64,000 nt of DNA from Acaudatibacter sp963835495 (GCA_963835495.1 CAWIFQ010000003.1:1364001-1428000), one strand, 5' to 3'. Numbered from the stretch's first letter, positions 51,310-59,897 are shown. Notes: generated from the letters alone by a model not told the origin. Numbers and translations: made by a program.

Positions 51310-52749
51310 ATGACTTCCGCCGTCAACACCACAGCCTCGGACATCATTCCGCTCGCCGCCGGCTTTCCCGAGCCGGACCGCACGGCCTGGCTGGCGCTGG
51401 TGGACAAGACCCTAAAGGGCGCGCCGCTGGAGAGCCTGCGGCGACGCACGCTCGAGGGGCTGGCGATCGAGCCTCTGTACGAAGCGGCGACGGACGCCCA
51501 GCCGATCGTGCGAACCGCTCCGGGCTGGGATGTGCGAACGCTGGTCCGCGAACCGGACCCGGCGCTCGCCAACGCCGACGCTCTGGCCGAGCTGGCCCAG
51601 GGCGCCGGCTCGCTGCTGCTGCGGCTGGATCCCACCGGCGAGGACGGCGTGGCGGCCGGCGACGCCGACGATGTGGCGCGCGTGCTGGAGGGCGTGTTGC
51701 TCGACGTGGCGCCGGTCGCGCTCGACGCCGGCTTCCTCGGCCCCAAGGCGGCCGACTGGCTGGGCGCGGCGGCCAAGGGCGCGCCGGCCGCGCAGCTGTC
51801 GTTCCACCTCGACCCGCTGAGCGCGCTGGCGAGCGCCGGCGTCAGCCCTGGCCCGATCGAGGCGCATCTGATCGCCGCCGCCACCGTCGCCGCGCGACTG
51901 GCTGAGACCTATCCGAAGGCGAACCTGTTCCTGGCCAGCGGCCGGGCGGCGCACGAGGCCGGCGGCGGCGAGGCGCTGGAGCTGGGCTTCGCGGCGGCGA
52001 GCGCGCTGGCCTACGCCAAGGCGCTGGTCCGCGCCGGCCTGCCGATGACGGACGCGTGGGGCCGCATCGTACTCGGCCTTGCGGTCGACGCCGATCCCTT
52101 CATCGGCGTTGCGAAGCTGCGCGCCGGGCGGCGCATCTGGGCGCGGCTCGCGGGGGCCTGCGGCGCCGACGCCGAGGCGCGGATCGAGGCGCGCTCGTCC
52201 GGCCGCATGCTGACCCGCGCCGATCCCTGGACCAACATGATCCGGCTGACCGCCGCGGCGTTCGGCGGCGCCGTCGGCGGCGCGGACACCCTGCTGCTGG
52301 GCGCCTTCACCGACGCGCTGGGGCCGCCGACCGCCTTCGCCCGGCGCCAGTCACGCAACATCCAGCTCGTGCTGATGGAAGAAGCCAGCCTCGGCCGGGT
52401 GATCGATCCGGCGGCCGGCAGCGGCTACGTCGAGGCGCTGAGCGACGAGTTCGCCCGCGCCGGCTGGGCCCAGTTCCAGGCGATCGAGGGCGCCGGCGGC
52501 GTGGTCAAGGCGCTCGAGAGCGGACGGATCGCCGATCTGGTCGCCGCCGACCGAGCCGAACTGGCCGCGCGCCTGGCTCGTCGCGAGCTGAAGCTCGTCG
52601 GCGTCACCGACTTCGCCGCCGAGGATCTGAAGCCTGCGGAAGTCGCGTCGCCATCCGCGCACGCCGCGAACGCGCCCTCGCCTCGCCTGCCCGGCCCGGA
52701 CGGCCATTGCCCGCCGCTATCGCCGATCCGGCTGGAGGACCTGGCATGA
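51310..52749 (+). CDS. mutA: Methylmalonyl-CoA mutase small (beta) subunit
   Basis: 479 residues. Aligned with MutA, the barrel domain motifs are recognisable: GFPEPDRTAWLALVDKTLKG at the start, LEGLAIEPLYEAATDAQPIV, and LTRADPWTNMIRLTAAAFGG, RRQSRNIQLVLMEEASLGRV, IDPAAGSGYVEALSDEFARA. The B12-binding C-terminal domain is absent, as usual for this non-catalytic subunit. A Pro-rich tail leads into the overlapping mutB start (ATGA). With MutB it interconverts methylmalonyl-CoA and succinyl-CoA in propionate metabolism. Translationally coupled operon with mutB and a third gene. Confidence 0.93.
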   Translation: MTSAVNTTASDIIPLAAGFPEPDRTAWLALVDKTLKGAPLESLRRRTLEGLAIEPLYEAATDAQPIVRTAPGWDVRTLVREPDPALANADALAELAQGAGSLLLRLDPTGEDGVAAGDADDVARVLEGVLLDVAPVALDAGFLGPKAADWLGAAAKGAPAAQLSFHLDPLSALASAGVSPGPIEAHLIAAATVAARLAETYPKANLFLASGRAAHEAGGGEALELGFAAASALAYAKALVRAGLPMTDAWGRIVLGLAVDADPFIGVAKLRAGRRIWARLAGACGADAEARIEARSSGRMLTRADPWTNMIRLTAAAFGGAVGGADTLLLGAFTDALGPPTAFARRQSRNIQLVLMEEASLGRVIDPAAGSGYVEALSDEFARAGWAQFQAIEGAGGVVKALESGRIADLVAADRAELAARLARRELKLVGVTDFAAEDLKPAEVASPSAHAANAPSPRLPGPDGHCPPLSPIRLEDLA

Positions 52750-54902
52750 GCGTCTTCCCGGATTTCGCCAGGCTCGCCTACGACGACGCCTCGCCGCCCA
52801 CCGCCGCCAGCAACGCCGAGCCCTGGGCCACGGCCGAAGGCATCGCGGTCAAGCCGCGCTACGCGGCGGCCGACACCGCTGGCCTCGACTTCACCGGCGG
52901 CTATCCCGGTCTCGCGCCCTATCTGCGCGGCCCGTACCCCACGATGTACGCCACCAACCCGTGGACCATCCGCCAGTACGCCGGGTTCTCGACCGCCGAG
53001 GAATCCAACGCCTTCTATCGCCGCAACCTAGCCGCCGGGCAGATGGGGCTGTCGGTCGCCTTCGACCTCGCCACCCACCGCGGCTACGACTCCGACAACG
53101 AGCGGGTGCGCGGCGATGTCGGCATGGCCGGGGTCGCGATCAACTCGATCCTCGACATGCGCACGCTCTTTTCCGGCATCCCGCTGGAGAAGATGAGCGT
53201 CTCGATGACCATGAACGGCGCCGTGTTGCCGATCCTGGCGCTCTACATCGTCGCGGGCGAGGAACAGGGCGTCCCGCACGCCGCCCTCTCGGGCACGATC
53301 CAGAACGACATCCTCAAGGAGTTCCTGGTCCGCAACACCTACATCTACCCGCCCGGGCCCTCGATGCGGATCGTTTCCGACATCTTTTCATATACTTCGC
53401 GCGAAATGCCGAAGTTCAACTCGATCTCGATCTCCGGCTACCACATGCAGGAGGCCGGGGCCTCGCTCGACCTGGAACTGGCCTACACCCTGGCCGACGG
53501 GATCGAGTACGTCCGCGCCGGCGTCGCGGCCGGCATGGCGGTCGACGTGTTCGCGCCGCGGCTGTCGTTCTTCTGGAACGCCGGCATGAACTACTTCATG
53601 GAAGTGGCCAAGCAGCGCGCCGCGCGGCTGCTGTGGGCCAAGCTGGTGCGCGAGGAGTTCGCGCCGAAGGACGGCCGCTCGCTGGCGCTTCGGGCCCACA
53701 CCCAGACCAGCGGCTGGAGCCTGGCGGCGCAGGACGTGTTCAACAACGTGGCGCGCACCACGGTCGAGGCGATGGCGGCGCTCGGCGGCCAGACCCAGAG
53801 CCTGCACACCAACTCGCTCGACGAAGCCATCGCCCTGCCGACCGACTTCTCGGCCCGGATCAGCCGCAACACCCAGCTGTTCCTGCAGCACGAGGCCGGG
53901 ATCACCCGCACCATCGACCCCTGGGGCGGCAGCTTCTACGTCGAGCGCCTGACCTACGAGCTGGCGGCGCGGGCGCTGCACCACATCGCCGAGGTCGAGG
54001 CGCTGGGCGGCATGGCCGCGGCGATCGGCCAGGGCCTGCCGCAGCGGCGCATCGAGGAAGCCTCGGCCCGCACCCAGGCGCGGATCGACAGCGACCGTCA
54101 GGTCCTGGTCGGCGTCAACCGCTTCCTGCCCGAGGCGCCGGACGACATCCCGCTGCTCAAAGTCGACAACTCCGAGGTCCTGCGCCAGCAGCTGGCGAAG
54201 CTGGCGCAGCTGAAGGCCGAGCGCGACCCGGCCGAGGTCGAACGGCGGCTGTCGGCGCTCACCGAAGGCGCCCGCGGCGGTGGCAACCTGCTGGAACTCG
54301 TCGTCGACGCGGCGCGGGCGAAGGCGACGGTCGGCGAGATCAGCCTGGCGATCGAGAAGGTGTTCGACCGCCACGAGGCGAAGCCGAAACTGCTGACCGG
54401 GGTCTATGGGGCCGAGGCAGGCGCCGGCCCCGCCATCTCCCGGGCGCGGATGATGGTCGCGGCGTTCCGGGAGGCCGACGGCCGCCCGCCGACGATCCTG
54501 GTCGCCAAGATGGGCCAGGACGGGCACGACCGCGGCCAGAAGGTGATCGCCTCCGGCTTCGGCGACCTTGGCTTCGCGGTCGATCCCGGGCCGCTGTTCG
54601 CCACCCCGGCCGAGACCGCGCGCCGGGCGGTGGCCGACAACGTCCACGTCGTCGGCGCCAGCTCCCTCGCCGCCGGCCACCTGACCCTGGTCCCGGAGCT
54701 GCAGGCGGAACTGAAGAAGCTCGGCCGCGAGGACATCATGATCGTGGTCGGCGGCGTAATTCCACCTGGCGACATCGACGCGCTGAAGGCGGCCGGCGCC
54801 AAGCTGGTGTTTCCGCCCGGCACCGTGATCGCCGACGCCGCCATCGCGGTGCTCGAGGCGCTGAACGAGGAGCTGGGCTACAGCCAGGGCGAGGCGGCGT
54901 GA
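52746..54902 (+). CDS. mutB: Methylmalonyl-CoA mutase large (alpha) subunit
   Basis: 718 residues from ATG 52746, overlapping mutA by 4 bp. The barrel contains GGYPGLAPYLRGPYPTMYAT, TIRQYAGFSTAEESNAFYRR and the substrate-binding GLSVAFDLATHRGYDSDNER. The C-terminal cobalamin domain has the DxHxxG motif in KMGQDGHDRGQKVIASGFGD near residue 591, then HVVGASSLAAGHLTLVPEL and VVGGVIPPGD. The catalytic coenzyme-B12 enzyme of the pathway. No MeaB/ArgK chaperone gene is adjacent. The stop overlaps the next gene's GTG. Confidence 0.97.
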   Translation: MSVFPDFARLAYDDASPPTAASNAEPWATAEGIAVKPRYAAADTAGLDFTGGYPGLAPYLRGPYPTMYATNPWTIRQYAGFSTAEESNAFYRRNLAAGQMGLSVAFDLATHRGYDSDNERVRGDVGMAGVAINSILDMRTLFSGIPLEKMSVSMTMNGAVLPILALYIVAGEEQGVPHAALSGTIQNDILKEFLVRNTYIYPPGPSMRIVSDIFSYTSREMPKFNSISISGYHMQEAGASLDLELAYTLADGIEYVRAGVAAGMAVDVFAPRLSFFWNAGMNYFMEVAKQRAARLLWAKLVREEFAPKDGRSLALRAHTQTSGWSLAAQDVFNNVARTTVEAMAALGGQTQSLHTNSLDEAIALPTDFSARISRNTQLFLQHEAGITRTIDPWGGSFYVERLTYELAARALHHIAEVEALGGMAAAIGQGLPQRRIEEASARTQARIDSDRQVLVGVNRFLPEAPDDIPLLKVDNSEVLRQQLAKLAQLKAERDPAEVERRLSALTEGARGGGNLLELVVDAARAKATVGEISLAIEKVFDRHEAKPKLLTGVYGAEAGAGPAISRARMMVAAFREADGRPPTILVAKMGQDGHDRGQKVIASGFGDLGFAVDPGPLFATPAETARRAVADNVHVVGASSLAAGHLTLVPELQAELKKLGREDIMIVVGGVIPPGDIDALKAAGAKLVFPPGTVIADAAIAVLEALNEELGYSQGEAA

Positions 54903-55480
54903 TCTACGACTACGTTCGCCTGACTCTGGCGCGGGTCCCGGCGCCGCACCAGGCGCTGGCGGCCTTCCTGCGCGGTACGGCCAACGTCGTCGGCCAGTTC
55001 GCGCCGCAGCTCGGCTGGGCGGGCAACGAGGCGGCGGTGCTGCTGCGCCGTCCAGACGACGAGGCCGCCCGCCCGCTCGACGCGCCGGGCCTGATCGCCG
55101 ACGCCATCAGCGAGCTGTTGACGCCCACCCTGCGCCCGGCGGACGACGCCATTCCCAAGGCCGGCGGCATCTACGTGCACCGGTGGTTCGAGGTCGATGC
55201 CGGCGCGGCCGACGAGTTCGTCGAACTCTCGGGCCGCGGCTGGGAGCGTTTCGAGGCCCAGTTCGACACTCAGATCTTCGGCTTGTTCCGCGCTGGCGTC
55301 ACGCCGGCGGACACCGAGGCGGGCGCCCAGCGCCTGCTGCTGCTGACGCGATACGCCGGCCACGGCGTCTGGGAGGCCTCCCGCGATCCAACCAGCGAGG
55401 CGATGCAGATCTTCGCCCGCCGCGCCCAGCTCACCCGTCGGTCCTGGGCCGCGAGCACGCTGCTAGTGGCGCCTGGCTGA
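54899..55480 (+). CDS. Unknown protein coupled to methylmalonyl-CoA mutase
   Basis: 193 residues from GTG 54899, overlapping the mutB TGA. The protein starts MIYDYVRLTLARVPAPHQAL and has two similar halves with an alpha/beta dimeric-barrel look: HRWFEVDAGAADEFVELSGR then GWERFEAQFDTQIFGLFRAG, and LLLLTRYAGHGVWEASRDPT. This resembles NIPSNAP-type ferredoxin-like domains, but the assignment is weak. Position suggests a role with the mutase or its CoA substrates; no evidence for a specific reaction. It is the last gene of the mutAB operon. Confidence 0.7.
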   Translation: MIYDYVRLTLARVPAPHQALAAFLRGTANVVGQFAPQLGWAGNEAAVLLRRPDDEAARPLDAPGLIADAISELLTPTLRPADDAIPKAGGIYVHRWFEVDAGAADEFVELSGRGWERFEAQFDTQIFGLFRAGVTPADTEAGAQRLLLLTRYAGHGVWEASRDPTSEAMQIFARRAQLTRRSWAASTLLVAPG

Positions 55481-55542
55481 CCTCAGTGCGCGCTTCTGGG
55501 CTCGATCGGCCGCGTCAGCGTGCCTTACAGACCACACGGTCT

Positions 55543-55625
55543 GTCCACGAACGACACGAACCTCACGAGCGCCAGTTCAACGATCAGCGCCCGATCCGTT
55601 CGTGCTTTTCGTGTCGTTCGTGGAC
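55543..55625. repeat. Perfect 18-bp inverted repeat between convergent operons
   Basis: GTCCACGAACGACACGAA at 55543-55560 and its exact reverse complement at 55608-55625, with a 47-base spacer. A smaller hairpin (CAGACC-acac-GGTCTG) precedes it. It lies between the mutAB operon and the leftward operon, so it could act as a bidirectional terminator or a REP-type element. Confidence 0.75.
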
Positions 55626-55649
55626 AATCCTTTTCCCGCCTTCGCGGGA

Positions 55650-55907
55650 CTAGGCGGCGTCCGAGCCTCGGACCACCCGTAAATGACCAGACTCGCGCGG
55701 CGAGTCCGGCATCTGGCTCGGGGCCCAGCCGTGCTCCAGCAGGTCATGCGCGACGTGCCAGGCGGTGGCGAGAAACGCGTCCTCGAACATCCCGACCAGC
55801 GCCGCGCGCGCCTCCTCGGTCTGCGCCGCCCGGTGCAGCTCCAGCAGCGCCTTCAGGCGCGGCCGCAGCTCGTCGAACTCGATCGCATCTGTGCTTTTGG
55901 AGATCAT
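55650..55907 (-). CDS. Small helical protein, last gene of the LysR-divergent operon
   Basis: 85 residues from ATG 55907. Acidic/helical: DAIEFDELRPRLKALLELHR, EEARAALVGMFEDAFLATAW, HVAHDLLEHGWAPSQ. No signal peptide. The ATG overlaps the stop of the preceding small gene. I recognise no family. The two small proteins look unrelated in sequence but share size and helical character, which could suggest partners. Confidence 0.62.
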   Translation of the reverse strand: MISKSTDAIEFDELRPRLKALLELHRAAQTEEARAALVGMFEDAFLATAWHVAHDLLEHGWAPSQMPDSPRESGHLRVVRGSDAA

Positions 55908-56122
55908 CCGTGCTCCAGGGCTTCGCTGGCGCGCATCTGCTCGCGGAGGCGCAGGCGGTGGGCGCCCACCACGCAGGCCTCGAGCATGCGCTTCAGCTCG
56001 TCGATCTCGGGGTCGCCCGCCTCGAACGAGGTGACCACCAGGCGCCGCAGCATGGTCAGCGTCGCAGGCAACGCCTCCAGGGTCTCGCGGCGGACGGTGG
56101 CCGGGGTTTCGCGTTTCTGCAT
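55904..56122 (-). CDS. Small helical protein, LysR-divergent operon
   Basis: 72 residues from ATG 56122: MQKRETPATVRRETLEALPA, then TLTMLRRLVVTSFEAGDPEI and DELKRMLEACVVGAHRLRLR. Two amphipathic helices, no membrane segment. The start overlaps the isochorismatase-like stop (TGATG) and its stop overlaps the next start, so it is embedded in the coupled operon. Unknown function. Confidence 0.62.
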   Translation of the reverse strand: MQKRETPATVRRETLEALPATLTMLRRLVVTSFEAGDPEIDELKRMLEACVVGAHRLRLREQMRASEALEHG

Positions 56123-56682
56123 CAGTGAACAACCTCCAGCCGGCGCGCGATCAGCCGGCGGCTTGAAGCTAGTTGAACGAAGGGTTTGAGGATGATGCGC
56201 GCGACATCCGCCGCGGCCAGCTCCTCGGTTGCGCCCACCGCGTCCTCGACCAGGGTGAGCGACAGCCCCTCGTCGACCCCGGCGAGCGCCGTGGCCAGGC
56301 AGGTGTCTGAAAGGGAGAATCCGATCAGGTAGACATCGGCGCCGCGTGCGGCGCGCAGTTCCGCGGTGAAACCGGGATTGGCGAAGGCCGAGAGGCCGCG
56401 CCGGAAATAGACCGGCTCGCTCACCAGCGGCCGCAGCCCCTCGATCGGGGCGCCGAACAGCTCGCGCGGCCAAGGCGCGACGGCCTCGGCGCGATACTGG
56501 CTGTGCACCACGCGCCAGCCGTCTTCGCGCGCCATGCCCAACACCCTGGCGCAGGTGGCGGCGACCTCGGTGTTGGCGATCGAATAGCGCGGACGGCCGG
56601 GAACGACGTAGTCGCGCTGCAGGTCGAGGCAGATCAGCCACGATCTGCGCGCTTCGGCGCGCGGGGCGGGAGAGGTCAGCAT
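56122..56682 (-). CDS. Isochorismatase-like cysteine hydrolase
   Basis: 186 residues. The isochorismatase fold carries the catalytic Asp in LICLDLQRDYVVPGRP and the catalytic Cys in GFSLSDTCLATALAGVD near residue 126. A central Lys would complete the triad, but the usual EIxKxxxS segment reads EPVYFRRGLSAFANPGF with Arg in place of Lys. That makes hydrolytic activity uncertain. Family members hydrolyse isochorismate, nicotinamide, cysteate or N-carbamoyl compounds. It is in the middle of a five-gene coupled operon (overlaps on both sides). Confidence 0.82.
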   Translation of the reverse strand: MLTSPAPRAEARRSWLICLDLQRDYVVPGRPRYSIANTEVAATCARVLGMAREDGWRVVHSQYRAEAVAPWPRELFGAPIEGLRPLVSEPVYFRRGLSAFANPGFTAELRAARGADVYLIGFSLSDTCLATALAGVDEGLSLTLVEDAVGATEELAAADVARIILKPFVQLASSRRLIARRLEVVH

Positions 56683-57317
56683 GACGGGCTTGCGGGCTTA
56701 ATGTGCGGGTTGGTGGCGGGTCGGGCGGCGGAGTGGTCGAGCACGCCTGGGCGGTCCCAGGCGCCTTCCGGTCGCAGGATCGTCAGCGGGTCGCTGTCGA
56801 TCGTGACGGCGTCCTCCGGCGGTTCCAGGTCGCGGATGGTCTCGACGTATTCGTGGTCGGAGAACTTGAACTTGGCCCGACCCGGCCGCACGCGGACCTT
56901 GCCCAGCCGCATCAGCACCGGCGCCAGGCGGACCTGGGTATGGCCCATGATCTTGCGGTAGCCCTTCTTGGCTGCAAGTTCGAAGGCCGCTTCCAGCAGC
57001 GCGCGCGGCACCGCGCCGCCGCGGCAGTGCGGCAGCACCGTCAGCCGCTCCAGCTTGGCGAAGTCGCAGAACCAGCGCAGGCGGATGACGCCGACCGGCT
57101 GGCTGCCGACGCGTGCGATCAGGTGGGTGGCGCCGGCCAGATCGTTGCCGTCGAATTCCTCGTCGTAGGGGCACAGCTGCTCGCCCATGTAGACGACGGA
57201 CCGGATGGCTATCGCCTGCATCAGGTCGTCTAGCGTATGCGCGACGCTCACCGTCACGGCCGCCTTCGGCAGCGCGACCGGCTCGAATGGCTCGGCGAGC
57301 TTGATCTTGGCGCTCAT
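56676..57317 (-). CDS. GNAT-family N-acetyltransferase
   Basis: 213 residues. GNAT features are AHTLDDLMQAIAIRSVVYMG, then the acceptor-side EQLCPYDEEFDGNDLAGATH. Strand beta4 is QPVGVIRLRWFCDFAKLERL, and the acetyl-CoA loop region HCRGGAVPRALLEAAFELAA is a variant of the R/Q-x-x-G-x-G/A signature. A Pro-rich tail of about 50 residues follows. It has the YxGEQxxPYDxEFDxND pattern seen in GNATs of alphaproteobacteria with unknown substrates. Its ATG overlaps the upstream stop, and its end overlaps the isochorismatase start by 7 bp. Confidence 0.82.
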   Translation of the reverse strand: MSAKIKLAEPFEPVALPKAAVTVSVAHTLDDLMQAIAIRSVVYMGEQLCPYDEEFDGNDLAGATHLIARVGSQPVGVIRLRWFCDFAKLERLTVLPHCRGGAVPRALLEAAFELAAKKGYRKIMGHTQVRLAPVLMRLGKVRVRPGRAKFKFSDHEYVETIRDLEPPEDAVTIDSDPLTILRPEGAWDRPGVLDHSAARPATNPHIKPASPSC

Positions 57318-57895
57318 GCCGCCACCGCGACCTTTTTCGGCAAGCTGATCATCAGATCGTCGTCGGCGTGGCGCAGCGGCTGGTAGCCGTAGCGGTTCAA
57401 CGCGATGTGCCTGCCGACCTCGGTGACCGCGCGGGTAAAGCCGGTGATGTTGGGGTAGAGCCGCAGCCGCATCGTGCGCCCGACCCAGGAGACGGCGTTG
57501 GCCGCCGGTTTGGTCGACGCCGCGATGCCCCAGCCGTAGCCGAGGGAAACCAGGTCGCCCTCCCGCGCGAGCAGCTTCACATCGACGTCGGTCGCGTCGA
57601 ACTGGCCGGCCAGCATCACGCGGAAGGCTTCCGGCGTCAGCATCAGCTGACCCGAAACGCCGGTGATTCGTCCGTCTTCCTTGTAGACGAGCGATGACGC
57701 AGGCTGGATGCTCAGCACCGCGACCAGCGTCTCGATGCCGACGACCTTGTGGTCCATCAGCTTCTGCGCCAGCGCCCGCGCCTCCGGCAACTCGGCCTCG
57801 GTCGGCGGCGCCATGCCGAATTCGCGGCCGATGGCCAGCATGCCTTCGCCGTCCATGCGGTCGATGGCTTCGGGGATGTCAGCTTCGGTGATCAT
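57314..57895 (-). CDS. First gene of LysR-divergent operon; possible divergent GNAT-like fold
   Basis: 193 residues from ATG 57895; the open frame upstream is non-coding in character. An acidic helical N-terminus (ITEADIPEAIDRMDGEGMLA) is followed by an alpha/beta region: IQPASSLVYKEDGRITGVSG, LGYGWGIAASTKPAANAVSW and HIALNRYGYQPLRHADDDLM. The end resembles the last strands of GNAT proteins, so it may be a degenerate acetyltransferase partner of the next gene. This is inference. It overlaps the GNAT ATG as ATGA and lies 218 bp from the divergent LysR gene. Confidence 0.65.
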   Translation of the reverse strand: MITEADIPEAIDRMDGEGMLAIGREFGMAPPTEAELPEARALAQKLMDHKVVGIETLVAVLSIQPASSLVYKEDGRITGVSGQLMLTPEAFRVMLAGQFDATDVDVKLLAREGDLVSLGYGWGIAASTKPAANAVSWVGRTMRLRLYPNITGFTRAVTEVGRHIALNRYGYQPLRHADDDLMISLPKKVAVAA

Positions 57896-58113
57896 GTCGA
57901 GCGCTCCAGAGTCGGGCTGCGCGAAAGCGTAGCTGCGGCGTCTGGGTGTCGCTTCAGCGAAGTGCGTAGAACGCCTATGCGCGGATGCGCCAACTGAACG
58001 CCGCATTGTGGTGCTTGCTTGGGGGGCGGGCGAAGTTGTCTCACTGGGACTGACATTCGGTCGCGATGATGTAAGCTTCGTGCTGTCGACCTCTGGCGAG
58101 ACGTCCCAAACCG
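57896..58113. promoter_or_regulatory. Divergent promoter region between the operon and lysR-type gene
   Basis: 218 bases, the natural site for LysR-type regulation of both directions. I see GATGATGTAA near 58064 and again near 59244, downstream of the regulator. No perfect T-N11-A palindrome stood out by eye. Confidence 0.4.
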
Positions 58114-59139
58114 ATGTTTGAAGCCCCTGAAGACGACCAAGAACTGTGGCGCCGGCTCGACTGGAACGACGTCCGCACGTTCCTCGCCGTGGCAGAGTGT
58201 GGAAGTCTCAACGCCGCGGCTAAACTGCTTGGAATGACTCAACCGACCATCAGTCGGCGGATGGAGGAGTTCGAGTACCGGCTCAAAGCTAAGCTGTTCG
58301 AACGCACTTCGCGGGGTGTGATGCTCACCGAGCCGGGATTGATGGTCCGCGACCTCGCCCAGAGCATGGCCCGGCTCGGCGGTTCGATCATGCGCGACGT
58401 CGCCGGCCACGATAACAGTGATACGGGCCGTGTGCGCATGACTGCACCCGACGGCATCTCCGGCTTCCTGCTGGCGCCGCAGCTGTCGAAGTTCCAAATG
58501 GCCAACCCGCAAGTGCAGCTGTCGATCGATTGCGGTCTGTGGATCGGCAGCATGCTCGAGTCCGAGCCTGATCTCGCGCTGGAGATGTCCGACAGCTACG
58601 AGTCGGATCTGGTCTCCACCCCGATCGCCACGTTGCACTACGCGGTGTTCGCGTCGCGGGAGTATCTCGACCTCTACGGCACGCCGAAAACCTATGCCGA
58701 GATGACGGCGCATCGCTCGGTGCGCTTCGCCGGCCACCATGAGCAGAAGTCGCGCTGGAACCCCAAGGCGGTGGCGATCAGCACGCTCACCAATCCGCAT
58801 TTCGTCAGTAATTCCAGCGCCACGACGCTGCAGGCGATCCGCGCGGGGGCCGGCATCGGCGGCCTGCCGACATTCGTGCTTACCTTCGCGCCCGAGCTGG
58901 TGATGCTCGACCTGGAGCCGCTCAGCCATCCGCGGCTGTTCCTGCGCCACCGGCACATGATCGAGAACCAACGGCGCGTGAAGCTGGTCAAGGACTGGCT
59001 GATGGAAGTGTTCAATTCCACCGACCAGCCGTGGTTCCGTGAGGAGTTCGTCCACCCCAGGGACTTCCAGCGCTATCTGCCGGAAATGCCGGGCGCCGCC
59101 CGTCCGGCTCGGCGCACCGTGCGTCGCGCGGCAGGCTGA
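58114..59139 (+). CDS. LysR-family transcriptional regulator
   Basis: 341 residues. The N-terminal HTH (about 12-70) reads DWNDVRTFLAVAECGSLNAA then AKLLGMTQPTISRRMEEFEY and LFERTSRGVMLT. The C-terminal periplasmic-binding-like effector domain contains GRVRMTAPDGISGFLLAPQL and SATTLQAIRAGAGIGGLPTF. It resembles LysR regulators that control a divergent neighbour. Likely targets are the five-gene operon at 55650-57895. A C-terminal Arg-rich tail of about 15 residues extends past the usual end. Effector unknown. Confidence 0.93.
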   Translation: MFEAPEDDQELWRRLDWNDVRTFLAVAECGSLNAAAKLLGMTQPTISRRMEEFEYRLKAKLFERTSRGVMLTEPGLMVRDLAQSMARLGGSIMRDVAGHDNSDTGRVRMTAPDGISGFLLAPQLSKFQMANPQVQLSIDCGLWIGSMLESEPDLALEMSDSYESDLVSTPIATLHYAVFASREYLDLYGTPKTYAEMTAHRSVRFAGHHEQKSRWNPKAVAISTLTNPHFVSNSSATTLQAIRAGAGIGGLPTFVLTFAPELVMLDLEPLSHPRLFLRHRHMIENQRRVKLVKDWLMEVFNSTDQPWFREEFVHPRDFQRYLPEMPGAARPARRTVRRAAG

Positions 59140-59339
59140 GCCTTCGGCGCCGGGGCGCGGGTCGCTGAATGGGTCGGCGTCGGTCATCTGGCCGCCAGTC
59201 GCAAATCCGCCCCCGCGGATAGCCCTGCGACGATTTGACTTAGATGATGTAAATCATTCGTTTACGAACGTGGTGAATCGGGCCCTGCGGCGCTGATTTC
59301 GCGCGGGTTCAAGCCAGGCTGCGCCAAACCAACGCGGCC
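59140..59339. other. Intergenic region after the LysR gene
   Basis: 200 bases between convergent genes. A short AT-rich block contains ATGAT-gtaa-ATCAT and CGTT-ta-CGAACG half-palindromes around 59243-59272. No gene recognised. Confidence 0.4.
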
Positions 59340-59897
59340 TTAGTCCCCCTTGGCGAGGCGCTTCGCCTGCGCCACCCATGCCTCGCGCACCGCCCGGCCC
59401 TTCAACGAAAGCTCGGCGTCCACCTTGGCGAGATCCGCGGCCGTCCAGGCGGCGATCTGCATGAAACGCGTCACGCCACGCTCGGCCAGGGCCGCCGACA
59501 GCTTTGGCCCGATGCCGGTCATGCGGGTCAGCTCGTCGACTACCGGTTCCGCCACTGGCGGGGCTTCGGCGAGGACCGTCGCCGGCGCGAGCGAGGTCAC
59601 CGGCTCTGACACCGCCTCGAGCGCCGCGACCGGTTCGGGTTCCGGTTCGGCGACAATCTCGACCGGTTGCGGCTTTGCGACTGGTTTCGGGGCGGACAGG
59701 GCGGACGCGAACGGCGACAGCGCCTCGATGTTCACGGCGCGGGCCCAGCTGGTCATCCACCAATAGGCTAGTCCCGCTCCTGCTGCGGCGCCGTACATGG
59801 CCCATAAAGGCGACGCGACGCCGAGGGGGAAACGCATCGCGCGTTCGGCGCGCTCGCCGGCCGCCGCCGCGCCTGGGAACTCCTGCGACAATGCCAT
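59340..59897 (-). CDS. Membrane protein with C-terminal helix-hairpin-helix domain
   Basis: 185 residues from ATG 59897. A short N-terminus, then a membrane helix (PLWAMYGAAAGAGLAYWWMT) near 30-50, and a long Pro/Ala/Val/Glu-rich linker (KPVAKPQPVEIVAEPEPEPV). The C-terminal HhH domain reads DELTRMTGIGPKLSAALAER then GVTRFMQIAAWTAADLAKVD, as in DUF4332-type or flap-nuclease-like Fen1 HhH modules. It could tether DNA or RNA-binding activity to the membrane; function unknown. Related phasin-linked HhH proteins occur in alphaproteobacteria, but no phasin genes are here. Confidence 0.75.
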   Translation of the reverse strand: MALSQEFPGAAAAGERAERAMRFPLGVASPLWAMYGAAAGAGLAYWWMTSWARAVNIEALSPFASALSAPKPVAKPQPVEIVAEPEPEPVAALEAVSEPVTSLAPATVLAEAPPVAEPVVDELTRMTGIGPKLSAALAERGVTRFMQIAAWTAADLAKVDAELSLKGRAVREAWVAQAKRLAKGD

